Of a DNA stretch of 64,000 nt, positions 50,300 to 61,958 are shown piece by piece (position 1 is the first letter of the stretch; each line of letters opens with the position of its first letter). Source of the stretch: DATKNA01 sp963786765 (lineage in GTDB: Bacteria > Actinomycetota > Actinomycetes > Actinomycetales > Kineosporiaceae); the NCBI GenBank assembly GCA_963786765.1, contig CAWBAJ010000031.1:43028-107027 (forward strand), in the 5' to 3' direction. A program made the translations under genes and the position numbers. The notes beneath the pieces are model-generated. The model saw only the letters and a list, made by a program, of their open reading frames with translations. It had not been told where the DNA came from and ran no database searches.

Positions 50300-51607
50300 G
50301 TGACCGAGTGGCTCCTCGTGGGCCTCGGCGTGCTTCTGACCATCGGTACCGCCCTGTTCGTGGCAGGCGAGTTCTCCCTCGTCAGCGTCGACCGGTCCGC
50401 CGTCGAGCGCGCCGTCGAGGCGGGTGACCGCCGCGCCGAGGGCGTGCTACGGGCGGTCCGCGCGCTCTCCACCCAGCTTTCCGGTGCCCAGGTCGGGATC
50501 ACGCTGACCACGCTCGTCGTGGGCTTCCTCGTCGAGCCGTCTCTCGCCACGCTGCTCGAGCCCCCGTTGCGCTCGGCCGGCGTGCCCCCGGACCTGGTAC
50601 CGCCCCTCGCCGTCGGTCTCGGCCTGTTCATCGCAACCGTCTTCTCGATGATCATCGGTGAGCTGCTCCCGCAGAACCTCGGCATCTCGGCCCCGCTCGC
50701 CACCGCAAAGGTCGTCGCGGGCCCGCTGCGCGCCTTCAGCCGCGCCGTCGGCCCGCTGATCACTTTGCTCAACGGCAGCGCGAACCGGCTGCTGCGGGCG
50801 GTCGGCGTGGAGCCGCAGGAGGAGCTGTCGAGCGCCCGAACCCCGGAGGAGCTGGCCGCGCTCGTACGACGCTCGGCCGAGGTCGGCACCCTCGACGAGA
50901 CCACTGCCGAGATCATCGCCCGCTCACTGGACTTCCCGGCGCGCACCGCCGCCGATGTGATGACACCCCGGGTGCGCATGCAGGTGGCCCGTCACGGCGG
51001 GACCGCGGCGGACGTCGTCGCCATGGCCCGGCGCAGCGGCTTCAGCCGCTTCCCGGTCGTCGAGAACGGGATGGACGACGTCGTCGGCGTCGTCCACCTC
51101 AAGACGGCGATCGCCGTGCCGCGCGAGCGGCGCGACCACGTCCCCGTCGAGGCGCTGATGGCGGACGCCGTCCGTGTGCCCGAGACCGTGCGCCTCGACG
51201 CGCTGCTCGAGGCGTTGCGCCAGCAGGGCCTGCAGATGGCGGTCGTCGTCGACGAGTACGGGGGGACGGCGGGCGTGGTCACCCTCGAGGACGTCGTCGA
51301 GGAGCTCGTCGGCGAGGTCTCGGACGAGCACGACCGGACCCGCTCGGGCGTCGTCCGGCTGCGCGACGGATCGTTCGTCGTCCCCGGCCTGCTGCGCCCC
51401 GACGAGGTGCGTGCCCGCGCCGACCTCGCGGTCCCCGACGGCGCCGCGTTCGAGACCGTCGGCGGGTACGTGATGGCCCGGCTGGGGCGGGTCCCGCGGG
51501 TCGGGGACGAGGTCGACATCCCGGGTGCGGTGCTGCGCGTGGACCGCATGGACGGGCGCCGGGTCGACCGCCTGCGCGCGCTCCCCCGCCCGGAGGACGC
51601 GCCGTGA
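50300..51607 (+). CDS. CBS-domain membrane protein, CorC/HlyC type, first of pair (right copy, intact)
   Basis: 435 aa, uninterrupted. It reads through GGTAADVVAMARRSGFSRFPVVE, where the left copy has an extra G. Four helices, two CBS modules and a CorC_HlyC domain ending RLRALPRPEDAP. It overlaps the second CorC-like gene by 4 bp. Confidence 0.88.
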   Translation: MTEWLLVGLGVLLTIGTALFVAGEFSLVSVDRSAVERAVEAGDRRAEGVLRAVRALSTQLSGAQVGITLTTLVVGFLVEPSLATLLEPPLRSAGVPPDLVPPLAVGLGLFIATVFSMIIGELLPQNLGISAPLATAKVVAGPLRAFSRAVGPLITLLNGSANRLLRAVGVEPQEELSSARTPEELAALVRRSAEVGTLDETTAEIIARSLDFPARTAADVMTPRVRMQVARHGGTAADVVAMARRSGFSRFPVVENGMDDVVGVVHLKTAIAVPRERRDHVPVEALMADAVRVPETVRLDALLEALRQQGLQMAVVVDEYGGTAGVVTLEDVVEELVGEVSDEHDRTRSGVVRLRDGSFVVPGLLRPDEVRARADLAVPDGAAFETVGGYVMARLGRVPRVGDEVDIPGAVLRVDRMDGRRVDRLRALPRPEDAP

Positions 51608-52737
51608 GCGGCGGGGCGCTGCTGATCGCGGCGGGGCTGCTGCTGCTCAACGCGTTCTTCGTGGGCGCCGAGTTCGCGATCATCTCCGCCCGGCGCAGTC
51701 AGATCGAGCCCCTGGCGAACCCGTCGAGCGGGCGGGGGAGCCGATCCGCCCGCACGACGTTGTGGGCGCTGGAGCACCTCTCACTCATGCTCGCGTGCGC
51801 ACAGCTAGGGATCACGGTTGCCTCGCTCGGGCTGGGCGCGGTTGCCGAACCGGCGTTCGCGCACCTGCTCGAGGTGCCGTTCCAGGCGGCCGGCCTGCCG
51901 GAGAACCTGCTGCACCCCGCGGCGTTCGCGCTGGCTCTGGCGATCGTGGTCTACCTGCACGTGGTCATCGGCGAAGTGGTCCCCAAGAACCTCGCCATCG
52001 CCGGCCCCGAGCGCGCGGCGCTCGTACTCGCCCCGCCGCTGGTGGCCGTGGCCCGGGTGCTGTCGCCCTTGATCAAGGTGCTGGACGCCGTCACGCGGCT
52101 CCTGCTCCGCCTGCTGCGGGTGGAGCCGAAGGAGGAGCTCGCATCGGCGTTCACAGCGGAGGAGGTGCACTCCATCGTCACCGAGTCGAGGCGTGAGGGC
52201 CTGCTCGACGAGGAGGAGCACGGGCTGCTCACCGGGGCGCTGGAACTCGCCGCCCGCCCCGCCGCAGACGTCATGGTGCCGGTCGCCTCGCTCGTCACGG
52301 TGCCTCAGACGGCGTCGCCCGAGGAGGTCGAGCGGGTGGTCGCCCGCACCGGCTTCAGCCGCCTCCCGGTCTGCGACGACACCCGAACCCTCACCGGGTA
52401 CCTCCACGTCAAGGACCTGCTCTTCGCCGACGACGACACGTATCCGCAACCGGTGCCGCCCCGGCGGATCCGGGCGCTCGTCAACGTGCCCGCGGAGGAG
52501 GACGTCGAGGACGTTCTCGTCGCCCTGCAGCGGGCCGGCGCGCACCTCGCCAGGGTCGTGGACCCCGCCGGCTCGACAGTGGGCGTGGTGTTCCTCGAGG
52601 ACGTCCTGGAGGAGCTCGTGGGCGAGGTCCGGGACGCGACACAGCGTGGCCGTGCACGGCCGCACGCCGCTGACCCCCGGCACCCAGGGGTGGCCGCACT
52701 ATTCGCCTCTTTTCACGCCGCCTTGACGCTCGGATAA
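51604..52737 (+). CDS. CBS-domain membrane protein, CorC/HlyC type, second of pair (right copy)
   Basis: 377 aa. It matches the left copy residue for residue over most of its length. One missing base near 52662 replaces the ending RARPARR with a longer tail (HAADPRHPGVAALFASFHAAL). The shorter left ending is probably correct. Confidence 0.82.
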   Translation: MSGGALLIAAGLLLLNAFFVGAEFAIISARRSQIEPLANPSSGRGSRSARTTLWALEHLSLMLACAQLGITVASLGLGAVAEPAFAHLLEVPFQAAGLPENLLHPAAFALALAIVVYLHVVIGEVVPKNLAIAGPERAALVLAPPLVAVARVLSPLIKVLDAVTRLLLRLLRVEPKEELASAFTAEEVHSIVTESRREGLLDEEEHGLLTGALELAARPAADVMVPVASLVTVPQTASPEEVERVVARTGFSRLPVCDDTRTLTGYLHVKDLLFADDDTYPQPVPPRRIRALVNVPAEEDVEDVLVALQRAGAHLARVVDPAGSTVGVVFLEDVLEELVGEVRDATQRGRARPHAADPRHPGVAALFASFHAALTLG

Positions 52738-52896
52738 CTCCCACCTGCGGGAGGATGACCGCTCGAAGGATCCCCTGCTCCTGAACACGCCCGATGGTTG
52801 GTGGGTGACAGGGACCGGCCTTTATAGTTCCGTGACTCTCGAGCTCACGGTCCGTGATTCTCGCCCTGTCCACGCTGTCCTGCGGGAGGTCAGTTC

Positions 52897-54314
52897 GTGC
52901 CGTCGCACCGCGCCGACACGCCGGCGGATGCCCCCACCGCCCTGCGCACCCGGCCGTCGGCGCACCCTCCGCTCCAGCGGAGGCGCGATCTGCGGACCCG
53001 CGGCCCCGTCTGCCGGTCATGCGGCATCCACCCAGCCCCGGCAGGGCCACGTCGACGATCTCGGCGGCCTCCATTCCGCGGCCGGTCTGCGCTCCCGGTG
53101 CATCGACCGGTGGCCGGCTCGCGGGTGGCCGGCCGCGGGTGGCCGCCGCGTGGGCGGCGGCGAGGCCGACGGAGGAACACGTCGCGGCCGCCCCGCAGGC
53201 GACTGCGCCCAAGCCTCTCGTCGACCCGGCCGCGACGACGTGCAGCCTGGATGTCGAGGCGGTCGGCGCGCTCGGCCTCGACCTCGACCCGCTGTTCCTC
53301 GACGTCCCCTCGCCCGCGGTCCCCTCGCTCGACGTCCCGTCGCTCGACGTCGATGCCGGCCTCGTCGCCCCCACGATCCTGGACGCCGTGCCGGGTCTCG
53401 ACGGCGTGGACGCCACGACGGACGGCCAGCGACGGCCGGCGCCGGTCCAGCCGCTGCGGCGTCCGCGCGGGAAGGCGCGCGCGCAGGCGCAGACCACGCA
53501 GCGCGCAGCAAAGGTGGTCGCCGAGCGGGAGTCGCGGCGCGCGATCAACACGCTCCCGCAGGCCGGCATCGCCGGCGCACTCGGCCTCGCCACGATCGCG
53601 GTGCCGCTCGCCGGGGCGCTCGGTCTGGTCCCGGGGGCCCGGCAGTCGACCGCGACCGGGCACGCGGCGGCTGCTGCGGCTCTGACGCCGCTGCCGCCGG
53701 TCGCGCCGGTGGTGACCCCCTCGTTGACCGCCACGTTGACCGCCCTGGGCGACCGCCGGCTGCTGCCGCAGGAGGCGCCGGTGGCCGAGGTCCCGAACGC
53801 GCTGGCGGCGCGCCGGATCCGGGTGACGGCGAGCGGCCGCGCCTCCCGCAGCACCACCCGATCTGTGCTCCCGGGGTGCGACGGCAAGGTCCCCGACCTG
53901 CGCGGCATCCAGAACGGCCGGCTGCCGGCCTCGATGCTCTGCACGCTCTGGGACCCCAAGCGCCAGCTCCGCTCGGACGCCGCCGTCGCCATCGCCAAGC
54001 TCAACGTCTCCTACAAGAAGCGCTTCGGGCACCCGATGTGCTTCAACGACGCGTACCGCTCCTTGTCGCAGCAGTACCGGATCAAGGCCCTGCGGGGCGG
54101 GTACGCGGCCCGACCGGGCACGAGCGAGCACGGCTTGGGACTGGCCGTGGACCTCTGCGACGGCGTCGAGGACGGTGCCGGCTCTGCCACCTACGGCTGG
54201 CTGCGCGAGCATGCCCCCGGCTACGGCTGGCAGAACCCGGCCTGGGCCCGCCGCTGCGGCAGCGGACCGTACGAACCGTGGCACTGGGAGTACAAGCCGG
54301 CGAGCATGGGCTGA
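52897..54314 (+). CDS. M15B/VanY-type carboxypeptidase (right copy, frameshifted)
   Basis: Start GTG and RBS as in the left copy. Slips near 53020-53140 break the low-complexity N-terminus; from ARPTEEHVAAAPQAT on it is one frame to the intact zinc motifs SEHGLGLAVDLCD and EPWHWEY. It ends YKPASMG where the left copy ends YKPTSVG. Confidence 0.8.
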
Positions 54315-54337
54315 GCAACGGCGACTAGCGTTCGGGC

Positions 54338-55430
54338 GTGAGCAGCCGCCGGTACGCCCTGCTGGCCCTGCCCAGCGCGAACCGGGTCTACCGCGCCTCG
54401 GCCCCCGGCCTCGCGCTCGCCGAGCTGCGGATCCTCGCCGCCGGTCTGCTCGGCGGGAGGCTGGGCGAGACCGGGTCCACCGAGCTCGCCGGCGTCCCGT
54501 ACCTCACCTTCACCCTGGACGGGGACACCTCACCCCGGCCGGCGACACCTCCACCCCGACGGCGATGCGCCGCGGCCCGAGGACCTCGCCGTGCTCGCGC
54601 ACGTGTCCGTGCACTACGCCCTCTTCGAGCTCGAGGGGCAGCTGCTGCGGCCCGTCGCGGTCCCTGCGGCCGAGCGGCTGGACGACGACCTCGTCACGGT
54701 GCAGAAGTACGCCGGCAAGACGAACGAGCAGTTCACCCGGCTCCTGCTCAACGTGACGGTCGCGTCGTCGGCCGCCGCGCCGCGCCTCACGCGGGGCGGG
54801 CTCGTGGTGCTCGACCCGCTGTGCGGCCGCGGCACGACCCTCAACCAGGCGCTCCTGACAGGCCACGACGCGATCGGCGTCGAGCAGGACGGCAAGGACG
54901 TCGAGGCGTACGCGACGTTCCTGCGGACGTGGCTGGAACGCAAGCGGCTCAAGCACAAGGCGACGTTCGGGCCGGTGCGCCGCTCCGGGGTGATGCTCGG
55001 GCGCCGCTTCGAGGCGGAGTTCGCGGCCACCAAGGACCAGTACCGGGCGGGCGAGATGCAGCGGGTGACGGTGCTGCACGCCGACACCCTCCGGACCCCG
55101 GACTTCGTGCGGCCCGGGTCCGTCGACGTCGTGGTCACCGACGCGCCGTACGGGGTGCAGCACGCGAGCCGGGCCGGCGCGTCCGGGCGGACGGCGCGCA
55201 GTCCCGTCGCCCTGCTCGAGCAGGCGCTGCCGGTGTGGACCCGCCTGCTGCGTCCCGGCGGCGCGGTCGGCATCGCCTGGAACACCCTGGTGGCGCCGCG
55301 CGCGGAGCTCGTGCACCTGCTCGCGGCCGCGGGTCTGCAACCGCTCGACGAGGGCCCGTACCGCGACCTGACGCACCGGGTCGACTCCTCGATCGTGCGT
55401 GACGTGGTCGTCGGCCGGCTGCCGGAGTAG
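54338..55430 (+). CDS. Trm11-like RNA methyltransferase (right copy, one frameshift)
   Basis: The N-terminus runs to FTLDGDTS and then slips near 54535; the remainder (AHVSVHYALFELEGQLL to the end) is in one frame and includes DPLCGRGTT and TDAPYG. It is intact at GVMLGRRFEAEFAATKDQY, where the left copy is broken. Confidence 0.78.
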
Positions 55431-55460
55431 CGCGAGCACTCAGGTGCCCCTGAGCCGCGG

Positions 55461-56959
55461 TCAGCGGCCGAAGACGACGCCCTCGTCCTCGAGCGGGCTC
55501 CGCCGGTACAGCCGCCGGTCGAGCAGCCAGTTCTGGTGGACCCGCCACGGCGCCCGGCCGCCCTGTCTGGGGATCCTGGCCGACGCCCGCTGGACGTAGC
55601 CGCTCGTCAGGTCGATGAACGGCCGGCGCGGAACCGACGCCGGCGGCTCGACCGGCGTCACCGACCGGTAGCCGTTGCGCTGCATGTGGTCGAGCAGCCG
55701 GACGACGTACTCGGCGATGAGGTCGCACTTCAGCGTCCACGAGGCGTTCGTGTAGCCCATCGCCATGGCCAGGTTCGGGACGCCGCTGAACATCATCCCC
55801 TTGTAGCCGACCGTCTCCGCCGGGTCGATCGTGCGCCCGTCGACCTCGATCCGCGCCCCGCCGAGCACCTGCACCTGCAGGCCGGTCGCCGTGACGACGA
55901 CGTCCGCGGGCAGCTCGTCCCCCGAGCGCAGCAGCACGCCCTTCGGCGTGAACCGGTCGATCACGTCGGTCACGATCGAGGCGGTGCCGGCGCGGACGGC
56001 GGCGAAGAGGTCGCCGTCCGGGACGACGCACAGGCGCTGGTCCCACGGGTCGTACGGCGGGGTGAAGTGGGTCTCGAGGTCGAAGTCCGGCGGCAGCTGG
56101 CGCAGCAGGCCGCGGCGCACGAGGGACTTCATCGCTCCCGGCGCGCGCCGGCTCAGCTGGTAGCTCGCGGTCGTCACCAGCACGTTCTTCCAGCGGATCA
56201 GGTCGTAGGCACGCTGGGCCGGCAGCCGGCGGCGCAGCCGGTCGGCCAGCGGGTCGCGCGAGGGCAGGCTCACGATGTACGTCGGCGTCCGCTGCAGCAT
56301 CGTCACGTGCGCATCGGCCCGGCGTAGCGCGGGCACGAGCGTCACGGCGGTGGCCCCGCTGCCGATGACGACGACCTTCTTCCCGGCGACGTCGAGGTCC
56401 TCCGGCCAGTGCTGCGGGTGCACGACGGTGCCCTCGAAGTCGCCGGGCCCTCGAAGGAGGGCGTGTACCCGGCGGAGTACCGGTAGTAGCCGGTGCACAT
56501 GTAGAGGAACCCGCAGGTCATCTCGACGACGTGCCGGTGCCGGGCCGGTCGCCGGTGCCGGTGGCGGGCGCCGTGACGCACCGTCCACCTGGCGTCCGGC
56601 GTGGACCAGGACGCCGACTCGACGGTGTGCCCGTACCGCACGGCGTCCGCGACGCCGCAGTCCCGGGCCGTCCGCTCGATGTAGCGCCGGATCGACGGGC
56701 CGTCGGCGATGGCCTTCGGGTCCTCCCAGGGCCGGAACGAGAAGCCGAGCGTGAACATGTCGGAGTCGGAGCGGACGCCGGGGTAGCGGAACAGGTCCCA
56801 GGTGCCGCCCATCGCCTGCCGCGACTCCAGGATGGCGAGGGTCGTGCCGGGCCGGTCCATCCGCAGCCGGCAGGCGGCGCCGACGCCGGACAGCCCGGCC
56901 CCGACGACCAGGACGTCGACGTGCTCGGGCGGCTCCTCCCGCCAGGACGCGCCGCTCAT
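55461..56959 (-). CDS. Flavin monooxygenase (right copy, frameshifted)
   Basis: Same protein as at 35974-37478. The front (VGAGLSGVGAACRLRMDRPGTTLAILE) and back (VVVIGSGATAVTLVPALRRADAH onward) are conserved, with slips at about 56450-56570 in and next to the hexanucleotide run. Several conservative amino-acid changes separate the copies. Confidence 0.78.
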
Positions 56960-57121
56960 CGGACACCATTGAACACGAGCCGCGACCTGAGCCAGGCGAC
57001 CCCGCACGCACGCCCGTGCCCTGGCGGGTCGGCAGGCCACGGGAAGGCGCCGGACGCGTCGTTGACGGCTCCACCCCGGCACGGCACGCTGAACCCGGGG
57101 AGGATCTCCGGCGCGACAGGT

Positions 57122-59610
57122 GGTGAGGGTGGGGGGCATCGACGGGCGCATCGCTGCACCGGCGGCGCCTGGCTGACCGGCGGCGCCTGCGCAGGGCCGC
57201 CGTCGGGGCGGCAGTCGTGCTCCCGGCCTGCGTGCTCCTTGCCACCTCCGGCGTCCTCGGCTCCTACGCCTCCCAGGTGGTGGACGACGCCGCCCAGTTG
57301 GGCGGGGCGGTCTTCGCGTCCTGGTGCTGCTGGTCGACGTGGCGCCGGGACGTGCGCGAAGGGCGCACGGCCGGGGTGTGGCTGTGGCGGCTGCTGCTGT
57401 TCGTCGGGATCACCGGCTGGGCCTGTGGGCAGGGCGTGTGGTCCTGGTACCAGCTCGTCGGGGACCGCCCCTGCCCTCGCCCTCGCTCGCCGACGTCGGC
57501 TACTTCATGCTGCCGCTGTTCGTCGTCCCGGCCGTCCTGCTCCTGCCGACGACCTCGGGGCCGCCCCGGAGCCCGTCGCCACCGGGCGGTGCTCGGGGGA
57601 CGCCGGGCCCGCCTCCTGCTGAGCCTCGACGCACTGGTCGTCGTCGGCTCGCTGTTCGTGCTCGCCTGGTCCACCTCGCTCGGCGCCGCCGTCCACCGGG
57701 GCGCTCCGACCAGCGCCGAGTTCGCCGTCGCCGTCGGATACCCGCTGACCGACCTGATCATGGTCGTCATCGTCCTGCTCATCGCGGTCTTCCGGCGCCC
57801 CCGGCGCCCCCAGGTGCTCCTGCTGCTCGGCGCCGGCCTCGTGGCGCTGTCGGTGTCCGACAGCTGCTTCCTGTACCTCGTCTCGCTGGGCCGGCCGGAC
57901 ATGCCGCCCTTGTTCGACGTCGGATTCATGACGGGTCCCGTGCTGATCGGGCTCGCGGCGCTCGCGCCCGAGCCCGCCACGCGGACCAGCCGCCGGCGGA
58001 ACAGGCGCGCGAGGCCCGGTGGTTCACCGCCCTGCCCTACGTGCCGCTCGCAGCGACCGGGCTTCTCGTCGTGGTGCAGCAGGCCACCGGCACGAGCGTC
58101 GGCACCACCGAGACCTACGGCCTCATCGTGGTCGCAGCGCTCGTCGTCGTCCGTCAGCTCCTGACGCTGCTGGAGAACCTGGACCTGCTGCGCAAGGTGC
58201 GCGAGGGCCAGGAGCGGCTGCACCATCAGGCGTTCCACGACTGGCTCACGGGGCTGCCGAACCGCGCCCTGTTCCGTGAGCGGCTCGAGCGCGCGGTGGA
58301 GCAGCACGTCGGCGGCGGCGGCCGCCTGGCGGTGCTGTTCTTCGACCTCGACGACTTCAAGGAGGTCAACGACACCCTCGGGCACGCCGCGGGCGACGAG
58401 CTCCTCAAGGTCACCGCCCAGAGGTTGCGCCGGGGCGTCCGGACGGCGACACCGTCGCGCGGCTCGGCGGGGACGAGTTCGCCGTGGTGCTGCTGGCGGC
58501 GCCCACCGATCCCCCCGGTTCGGCGCAGTCCACCTGCGAAGCCCTTCTCGCGCACCTGGGCCGGCCGGTGGTGCTGGCCGGGCAGCAGGTGATCCCGCGG
58601 GCGAGCGCAGGGCTCTTCGTTGCGGAGCCGGGCGAGCGGGCCCTCACCGCCGAGCTGGTCCTGCATCAGGCGGACGCCGCCATGTACAGGGCCAAGCACG
58701 CCGGCAAGGGGCACATGGTGACGCACGTTCAGGGCGGCGGCGATCCCGTCGAGGACGTGGCGAGCGTGCTCGGCCGGGCCCTGCACGCGCCCTCGGCAGC
58801 ACCAGAGGGCTCCGCGGGTCCGACGTCTCCGCCGCCTCCCGCCCCCTGGAACTGGTCTACCAGCCCATCGTGCGACTGGCCGACGGCGCCATGGTCGCGG
58901 TCGAGGCGCTGGCCCGCTGGCAGCGGGACCCCGGCGGCGTTGCGCCCGAGTTCCTCGTGCAGACCGCGGAGAGGGCAGGCCTGATGGAGCGATTGCAGGA
59001 CTGGATCCTCGCGCGGGCCTGCCAGGATCCGTCAGTCGTCCGGGCCGGGGGTGGCCGCACCTCGTCGTGCACGTCAACGTCCCGGCCTCTTTGCTGGTCA
59101 CCCGGGACTCGTCCCTTGCGGTCCGGCAGGCCCTGAGCGATCACGGCGTGGCGGGGAGCGCGCTGGTCCTGGAGGTGACGGAGACCGGCCGCATCGACGA
59201 CTTCGCGGCGGCCGCGGACATCCTCGAGGGGGTGCGCGAGCTCGGCGTACGTGTGGCGCTGGACGACTTCGGCGCGGGTCACAGCAATCTCAACCACCTG
59301 CTGCGGCTGCCGGTCGACATGCTCAAGCTCGACCGCGCCCTCGTCGCGGGTGTGGCCGAGGCGGGCCGGGCGCAGGCGATCAGCCACGGCGCGGTCCACA
59401 TGGCGCGCCGGCTCGGGATCCCGATCATCGCCGAGGGCGTGGAGCAGCCGCAGCAGGCCGCGCGGCTGGCCGACCTCGGCTGCGACTACGCCCAGGGCTT
59501 CCTGTACTCGCCGCCGCTTCCGCGCGGGACCTGGCGTCCTCGGCGACCGGCCGGGCACCGCTCCGGCCGGCGCGGGGGCGCCGACGCCCCGGCGGGTCAG
59601 GGCTTGGTGA
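57122..59610 (+). CDS. GGDEF-EAL protein (right copy, several frameshifts)
   Basis: Same domain order as the left copy. Slips occur near 57160, 57470, 57560, 57995, 58442, 58810, 59050 and 59520. Active-site segments are readable across frames (FFDLDDFKEVNDTLGH, ARLGGDEFAVVLL, VEALARW, VALDDFGAGHSNL). The slips near 57470 and 57560 coincide with those of the left copy. Confidence 0.75.
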
Positions 59611-60436
59611 AGCCCGTGATCCCCATCTGAAAGCCGGAGAACCGGGGCCGGGCGCCGTTGATCGAGACCCAGTCGCCGAACGGGCGCATCCTCGCCAGCC
59701 CCGGTCCCGACGTTCTCCACCGTGATCCCGCCCTTGGCGAGGGTGATGGACGTGGCGGAGAAGTCCTCGTCGGACGTCGCGTCCGGGCCGAAGGTGTCCG
59801 AGCCGGTGGCCTTGATCGATCGCTTGTCGAACAGCCAGGTGACCGCGTTCCCGCTGAAGCCCGGCGCAGGGTCGAAGTAGTCGTTCGCGCGGACCCGGAC
59901 GCGTCGGCCGGAAGTAGAGGCGCGCGAAGCCCGTGAGCAGGAGGACGCAGCCGCCGCGCGGGATGCGGCCGTGGCAGCGCTCGAAGTGCTGCAGGTCCTC
60001 CACGCCGACCGTGAAGTCGCCGCCGTCCTTCGCGACGCGCTCGCGGACGTCGATCACCACCAGCGGCATCAGCGTCCAGCTCTCGTCGAGCTGGCTGAGG
60101 TAGGGGGCGCCCTGGTGGAAGTGCGCCGGGGCGCTGATGTGCGTGCCGGTATGGGTGCCGAGGCTGGTGATCTGCTCGAGGAGGTAGCCGTCCGCGGGGA
60201 TGGTGTCGACGATCCGGTAGGTGAACTTGGGGTCGCCCGGGAAGAGCGGGTCCTGGGGGCTGAGGGTCTGCCAGAGCGGCACCCGGCGGGCGGTGCGGGG
60301 GTCCACGTCCTCGTACCCCTGCGGCAGCCGGGCCCCCTTCGACGAGGAGGACCGGCCCGCCCCCATCAGCAGGGGCGCCCCGGCGGCGACTCCGAACAGA
60401 CCACGTCGACGCATGCGCAGATCCACGGCGCACATC
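59597..60436 (-). CDS. Cyclase-family exported protein (right copy, frameshifted)
   Basis: Same protein as at 32492-33328. It shows clear residue differences (KGARLPQGYED against TEARLPRGYQD, RVAKDGGDFTVG against RIAKDGGDFAIG) and the same HTGTHISAPAHF with Ser instead of Asp. It slips near 59900 and 59700. Confidence 0.75.
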   Translation of the reverse strand, partial: DVRRGSAHASTWSVRSRRRGAPADGGGPVLLVEGGPAAAGVRGRGPPHRPPGAALADPQPPGPALPGRPQVHLPDRRHHPRGRLPPRADHQPRHPYRHAHQRPGALPPGRPLPQPARRELDADAAGGDRRPRARREGRRRLHGRRGGPAALRALPRPHPARRLRPPAHGLRAPLLPADASGSARTTTSTLRRASAGTRSPGCSTSDRSRPPARTPSARTRRPTRTSPPRPSPSPRAGSRWRTSGPGLARMRPFGDWVSINGARPRFSGFQMGITGFTKP

Positions 60437-60483
60437 CTGTCGGACGGACCGCGCAAGCGTCGACAGAACAGGACGATCCGGAT

Positions 60484-60575
60484 GTCCCTACAGAACTGAG
60501 GTCCCTACAGCTGATGTCCCTACAGAACTGATGTCCCTACAGAACTGATGTCCCTACAGAACTGATGTCCCTAAG
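60484..60575 (-). repeat. About six 15-17-bp tandem repeats (right copy)
   Basis: Written on the minus strand the unit is AGGGACATCAGTTCTGT. Most units here have CATC where the left array has CCTC, and copy number differs. The array mirrors 32356-32447. Confidence 0.9.
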
Positions 60576-61077
60576 AACGAGCCGCGGCTCCTCGAGCGAC
60601 ATCGTTGCCGACCCGGCGACGGCTTCGGGCGCCGGGGCTCGCGCACGCCGGCGAGCCCGCCGTCGTCGCCGGAGGGTGGCGGCCCGCCGTCGTCCGGCCC
60701 CCAGGTCTGCGGACGTCGAGCGGGACGAGACGGCCCTGGCCGCCCACGCCGGGAACCCACCGGAACTCGCGGCCCCGGGTGCCCGCCGAGACGCGTGCGG
60801 GCAGGTCGAGGACCCGGACGCGGACGCTCAGCGGCGGCCCGGGATCGTGGCCGGTGATCTGGGCCCAGACGAGCCGGATGCCGAGGACGGCGTCCGCGCA
60901 CGCCTGCTCGGGCCGGGGGGCGCGCCAGTCGACGACGGCCGTGAGGCTGCGCCCGTCGCAATAGCTGAAGCGGTGGACGGCGCGGTCGGGGAGGACCATG
61001 CGCTCGAGCACGTCCGGCCCGCGCGGGGACTTCCCGAGGGGCACCTCGAAGACGGTCGTGACGGAGAAACGTCCCAT
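60571..61077 (-). CDS. Hypothetical protein (right copy, frameshifted)
   Basis: Counterpart of 31849-32391. FSVTTVFEVPLGKSPRGPD to REFRWVPGVGGQGRLVPLD matches with several substitutions; it then slips near 60710 and loses the family C-terminus. Confidence 0.6.
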   Translation of the reverse strand: MGRFSVTTVFEVPLGKSPRGPDVLERMVLPDRAVHRFSYCDGRSLTAVVDWRAPRPEQACADAVLGIRLVWAQITGHDPGPPLSVRVRVLDLPARVSAGTRGREFRWVPGVGGQGRLVPLDVRRPGGRTTAGRHPPATTAGSPACASPGARSRRRVGNDVARGAAARS

Positions 61078-61129
61078 TCCTGCCTCCCGGGCCATTCTGC
61101 GCCCACCTGATGGCAGGGGAAGCAGCCCG

Positions 61130-61958
61130 GGCGTCCGCTCGGCCTTTGCGCGCGCTCCTCCTCCTGACGAGCAGGAGCCCGCCGGCGAGCACGACCACGA
61201 GCCCGCCGAGCGCGAGCAGGAGTGCGTTCGCCGCCGGGCCGCCCCCCGTCGCAGCGCCTGCCGGCGTGCCGACGGCGCCGGCCGCGGAGACGCCCCCTGC
61301 CCGCCCGGCCTTCGCGACCGAGCTCACGGTCGGCCTCACCCCGGGGTCGAGCCGGACGACCGCGACGGCGCCGAGGGTGTCGAGCCGGGAGGCGTAGACG
61401 TCGGTGCCGACCTGCTCGGTCGGCACCTGCTCCCACCGCCGTCCCCTCCAGCGGCAGATCACGACGGACCGGTCCGTGGCCGACTCGGCGCGCAGGTTGA
61501 CCAGGAGGGCGTGCCCCGGGGCGAGCCACACGGGGTGCCCGGCCGACGTCGCGGTGAGTTCGTAGAGGTTGCTGACCACCTGGCCCCCGTCGGGGGGGGT
61601 GGCGGGGACGGCCCGGGGCTCCGCGCGGAGGGCGACGGAAACGGCGCCGTCGGGAACGGAGAAGACGCCGTCCTGGACGGCGACCGCGACCTGGGGCCCC
61701 TGCTCCGCGCTCAGCGCCTGGCCGGAGGCCGTCGCCCCACCGGAGATCCTCACGGTGACGGCGGCGGCGGTCGCGGCGGCCGTGCGGGCGCTCCCGGCGG
61801 GCGGCACGACCCAGCGGTAGGGCTCGTCGGGAAAGCCGAGCCCGTCGTACAGCGGGGGCGCGTGCGGGGGGCGGGCGGCAACCGTCGCCGCGAGGGCGAG
61901 GACCGCCAGGACCAGCACGAGGGCGGTCGAGCCGGGCCGGCGCCGCGGGAGCAGTCAC
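61130..61958 (-). CDS. Membrane-anchored extracellular protein (right copy, damaged)
   Basis: Counterpart of 30962-31786. The start region has lost two bases, and the stop codon has become CGA, so the frame reads on past LLLVRRRSARKGRAD. Internal residues differ from the left copy at many places (RISGGATASGQAL against AISGGATPSGQAL). Confidence 0.65.
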